From Anaerolineales bacterium UBA4823 (GTDB lineage: Bacteria; Chloroflexota; Anaerolineae; Anaerolineales; UBA4823), in contig DHFN01000133.1 of NCBI GenBank assembly GCA_002402275.1, forward strand, positions 1 to 17,795: a stretch of DNA of 17,795 nucleotides. Direction: 5' to 3'. Position numbers and translations under genes: made by a program. How positions within the stretch are numbered: the first letter of the stretch is position 1; the number at the start of each line of letters is the position of its first letter. Of the stretch, positions 15,228 to 17,795 are shown in pieces. The notes beneath the pieces were generated by a model that worked only from the letters and a program-made list of their open reading frames with translations, made no database searches and was not told the origin of the DNA.

Positions 15228-15509
15228 TTAACCTGCTTTGACACGTTTACGTTTGCGGGGTAAGCGAATATTATGAGAGTCCTTTGGGCACCACAATACT
15301 CGATCCGGCACCATCCATCCATCGGTTAAGTACACGTTTTGTTGAAATTGAACGGCTACCATTTTGGGATCTACTTGCACCACTGTGCCAAGTAGCCAAT
15401 CCCGAATACGATTGCCATCTTTCTCATGATCGCAATATACTTCCACCATTGTTCCAACATCAAACGCTTCTTCGAGGTTAGGCGCTTTTGTGAAATGGAT
15501 TTCTGTCAA
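15228..15509 (-). CDS. Small unrecognised protein inside the suf operon
   Basis: A 93-residue soluble protein not recognised as a named family. The middle (about 15-72) looks like a small beta-barrel: VGTMVEVYC, WLLGTVVQVDPKMVAVQF and MVPDRVLWC suggest an SH3/Tudor-like strand pattern, judged by eye. The tail KDSHNIRLPRKRKRVKAG is strongly basic. Two cysteines are present but not in a cluster motif. It starts with TTG; the strong GGAGGT about five bases upstream (around 15514-15522) makes this start convincing. It sits between sufD and sufS and ends seven bases before sufS, so it is part of the operon. A nucleic-acid-binding or regulatory role is a guess from the basic tail. Confidence 0.8.
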   Translation of the reverse strand: MTEIHFTKAPNLEEAFDVGTMVEVYCDHEKDGNRIRDWLLGTVVQVDPKMVAVQFQQNVYLTDGWMVPDRVLWCPKDSHNIRLPRKRKRVKAG

Positions 15510-15563
15510 ATTCCACCTCCATATTTGTTTTTATGTCAACAAAATATTTTGTCCTTATTGATT

Positions 15564-16916
15564 TTATCTGATTTTTCTTGAAATGATAGAACGAAATCTC
15601 CGTCGAATTTCTTCATAAGGTATCCGCTCCATCAGGGGTTCAAAGAAGCCTTCAACCAGCAGTCTTTCTGCATCAGGATAGGTTATTCCTCTACTAAGTA
15701 AATAGAAAATCTCTTCTTGGTTTAAACTGCCAACCGTTGCGCCGTGAGAACAACGGACATCATTGGCTAAAATCTCTAAACCTGGGATCGAATCTGCCCG
15801 GGCTTTCCTGCTTAATAGTAGATTCCGATTGGCTTGATAACCATCCGTTTTTTGCGCATTTGGAGCTACATAAATCATTCCTTGCCATACCGAACGGCTT
15901 TGGTCCTTGAGCGCGCCCTTAAACAATAAATCGCTGGTTGTGTAAGGGGCAAGGTGGTTTTGCTGGGTATCAAAATCAAGGTGTTGATTTTTATTAGGAA
16001 AATAGAATCCTGACATCTTTACTGCAGCACCTTGACCAATTAAATCAATGTCGCTGAAATCCTTGGTCAATTGACTTCCCATTGCTCCAACTATCCAATC
16101 TATCCTACCGTTTCGGTTTACCTGGGCACGCTCATGGGTGAAATTCCAGACATCATTCCCGAGCGACTGGATTTCGACAAACGTAAGGTGGGAAGCTTCA
16201 CCGATATAGATTTCTACATTCCCGGCATGGAAACTCTGACTGTTTGTTTGATTAGGTGAAGACAATTCATGGACAAAGGTTAGTTCTGCATCATCTTCAA
16301 GCCATATAATTAAATGAGTAAACCGGGCTAAATTTTTGCCTGGCGACCAAATTACACTATGTAAAGGTTCTTTCAGGTGAACTCCCCGCGGAACATAAAC
16401 AACAATTCCATCTTCAGCCATTGCCGAGGCTAGTGCAGCGAATTTTCCGTCGTCGGGTTTTACAATTTGCCCGAATGATTGGGAAAGAAATTGAGCATGT
16501 TCAGCTGCTGCTGATTTTAAATCAGTAAAAATTACCCCAGTTTCGCTTAAAGATTGATCAACATTATGGTGCGTAGAAATTCCGGGAATCAGAACGATTT
16601 GATTGGTTTGTTTTTTACCCATCAGAGGATTTAACAAAATTTGGGGAGGATTGAAATGATCGTTAAACCTTGGTTTTAATTCTAATGAATTTAACTTAAG
16701 TGCTCTTAAATCAGTCCTTCGCCAGGCTTCATCAGAAGTTTTTGGCATTGGAAGATTTTGAAAGGTTTCCCAACTTTCTAACCTTTGCTGGAGGATAAAA
16801 TTTCCATTGGCTGGATGAATGGAATTCCCTGGAATATCCGCTTGAGTGAACGGGAATGCCTTTTGGTTTAGTGCTGGACTAGCTACTTTTTTGGGGATGA
16901 TCATAGGTGTCGACAT
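15564..16916 (-). CDS. sufD: Fe-S cluster assembly scaffold protein SufD
   Basis: A 450-residue SufD-like subunit of the SufBCD scaffold complex. An N-terminal helical part (SWETFQNLPMPKTSDEAWRRTDL) precedes the long parallel beta-helix, with GIVVYVPRGVHLKEPLH at about 170-186. The C-terminal family block is RCSHGATVG (Cys389, His391; the His matches the one needed for cluster assembly in E. coli SufD), then EEIFYLLSRG. It closes with a helical SufC-binding region ending EEIRRRFRSI. The ATG at 16916 is one base after the sufB stop. An in-frame TTG at 16925 would overlap sufB by eight bases and is less likely. SufD rather than a second SufB is supported by order and by the shorter, more divergent sequence. 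Confidence 0.93.
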   Translation of the reverse strand: MSTPMIIPKKVASPALNQKAFPFTQADIPGNSIHPANGNFILQQRLESWETFQNLPMPKTSDEAWRRTDLRALKLNSLELKPRFNDHFNPPQILLNPLMGKKQTNQIVLIPGISTHHNVDQSLSETGVIFTDLKSAAAEHAQFLSQSFGQIVKPDDGKFAALASAMAEDGIVVYVPRGVHLKEPLHSVIWSPGKNLARFTHLIIWLEDDAELTFVHELSSPNQTNSQSFHAGNVEIYIGEASHLTFVEIQSLGNDVWNFTHERAQVNRNGRIDWIVGAMGSQLTKDFSDIDLIGQGAAVKMSGFYFPNKNQHLDFDTQQNHLAPYTTSDLLFKGALKDQSRSVWQGMIYVAPNAQKTDGYQANRNLLLSRKARADSIPGLEILANDVRCSHGATVGSLNQEEIFYLLSRGITYPDAERLLVEGFFEPLMERIPYEEIRRRFRSIISRKIR

Positions 16917-16917
16917 T

Positions 16918-17795
16918 TTAACCAACAGCCCCTTCCATTTGCAATTGAATTAAGCGGTTCATCTCGATTGCATATTCCATAGGAAGTTCTTTAACTAAGG
17001 GTTCGATAAAGCCGCTTACAACCATAGAGGTAGCCTCGTCTTCATTCAATCCGCGGCTCATCAAATAAAAAAGCTGCTCCTCCCCTACTTTCGAGACCGT
17101 GGCTTCATGTCCAATGGTTACATCTTCTTCGTCCACTTCAATATAGGGATAGGTGTCGGACCGCGAAGTATCATCCAATATCAGGGCATCACAAACCACG
17201 TTTGACTTAACATTGGTTGCCCCTTTATATACTTTTAATAACCCGCGGTAAGAAGAACGTCCTCCAGCTTTGCTAATTGATTTTGAGACGATTTTACTTG
17301 TGGTGTGAGGTGCAAAATGAATCATTTTACCCCCAGCATCTTGATGTTGCCCTTTTCCAGCAAATGCCATCGAAAGGATTTCTCCATGCGCGCCTGGTTC
17401 TTTGAGATAACAAGATGGGTATTTCATAGTCAGTTTTGAACCTAGGTTTGCATCAACCCACTCCATGGTGCCTCCTTCATAAACAAAAGCTCGTTGCGTT
17501 ACTAGATTATAGACATTGGTGGACCAGTTTTGAATTGTGGAATAACGAACCCGTGCGCCTTTGTGAACGATGATCTCAATTACTCCACTATGAAATGAAT
17601 CAGATGAATAAGTTGGTGCAGTACACCCTTCAACATAATGCACCTGAGATCCTTCATCGGCAATAATTAGTGTGCGTTCGAACTGACCAATGTTGGCAAC
17701 ATTTAAGCGGAAATATGCTTGCAAAGGTAAATCTACTTTTACGCCCTTAGGTACATAAATAAATGAGCCGCCAGACCAAACTGCACTATTCAAAG
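16918..17795 (-). CDS. sufB: Fe-S cluster assembly scaffold protein SufB, 5' part outside window
   Basis: The C-terminal 292 codons or so of SufB, the main scaffold subunit on which clusters are built. NSAVWSGGSFIYVPKGV is an internal SufB block, so the frame runs off the window and the TTG at 17793 is not a start. Conserved features include VEGCTAP, SFHSGVIEI, HTTSKIVSKSISK, VVCDALIL (the Cys matching the cluster-forming one near the C-terminus of E. coli SufB), and GHEATVSK followed by EEQLFYLMSRG. It ends with TAA one base before sufD. SufC, the ATPase, is not in the window and is expected further upstream on this strand. Confidence 0.96.
   Translation of the reverse strand, partial: LNSAVWSGGSFIYVPKGVKVDLPLQAYFRLNVANIGQFERTLIIADEGSQVHYVEGCTAPTYSSDSFHSGVIEIIVHKGARVRYSTIQNWSTNVYNLVTQRAFVYEGGTMEWVDANLGSKLTMKYPSCYLKEPGAHGEILSMAFAGKGQHQDAGGKMIHFAPHTTSKIVSKSISKAGGRSSYRGLLKVYKGATNVKSNVVCDALILDDTSRSDTYPYIEVDEEDVTIGHEATVSKVGEEQLFYLMSRGLNEDEATSMVVSGFIEPLVKELPMEYAIEMNRLIQLQMEGAVG

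Noticed and set aside
17790..17793. TTG as the start of SufB
   Set aside because: The sequence around it is an internal SufB block and the frame continues to the window edge, so the gene is cut by the window.

Overview
The window reads as a chromosomal segment from a moderately AT-rich bacterium, most likely a member of the Chloroflexota (Anaerolineae-like). This is an inference from gene content: a one-piece tmRNA, a mycoredoxin-like glutaredoxin, a PhoB/PhoR-type pair, a SufBD-SufS-SufU operon ending in a Rieske ferredoxin, and frequent GTG/TTG starts. No phage, insertion sequence, tRNA or CRISPR array is visible.

Left part (1-4940): the 3' portion of ssrA (tmRNA) with its terminator, then three minus-strand genes. 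These are an RlmI-type 23S rRNA methyltransferase overlapping an alpha-oxoamine synthase, and NAD-dependent DNA ligase LigA. A good sigma-70-like promoter lies between ligA and the synthase. A divergent intergenic region at 4941-5056 separates ligA from the plus-strand genes.

Middle part (5057-13204, plus strand): first a tight operon of a small glutaredoxin, an OmpR/PhoB-type response regulator and a PhoR-like sensor kinase. After a promoter-like sequence comes a five-gene cassette that is the most interesting part of the window. It encodes (1) a small membrane protein with a zinc-ribbon-like tail; (2) a DUF2207-like membrane protein whose cytosolic C-terminus is a cysteine-alanine repeat, (CA)5-G-(CA)3-GGGR; (3) a radical SAM/SPASM enzyme with an N-terminal PqqD-like recognition domain; (4) a tandem paralogue of that enzyme which keeps the fold motifs but has lost every cluster-binding cysteine, i.e. 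a pseudo-radical-SAM protein; and (5) a class I methyltransferase. Genes 2-3 and 3-4 overlap by ATGA and genes 4-5 overlap by 32 bases. The simplest reading is a RiPP-like protein-tail modification system in which the Cys-Ala tail is the substrate, the first radical SAM protein is the catalyst and the pseudo-enzyme is a partner or scaffold. Function is inferred, not shown.

Right part (13188-17795, minus strand): the Suf iron-sulfur assembly operon in the order sufB (5' end outside the window), sufD, a small unrecognised basic-tailed protein, sufS, sufU, Rieske-type ferredoxin. Its last gene overlaps the methyltransferase tail to tail by 17 bases.
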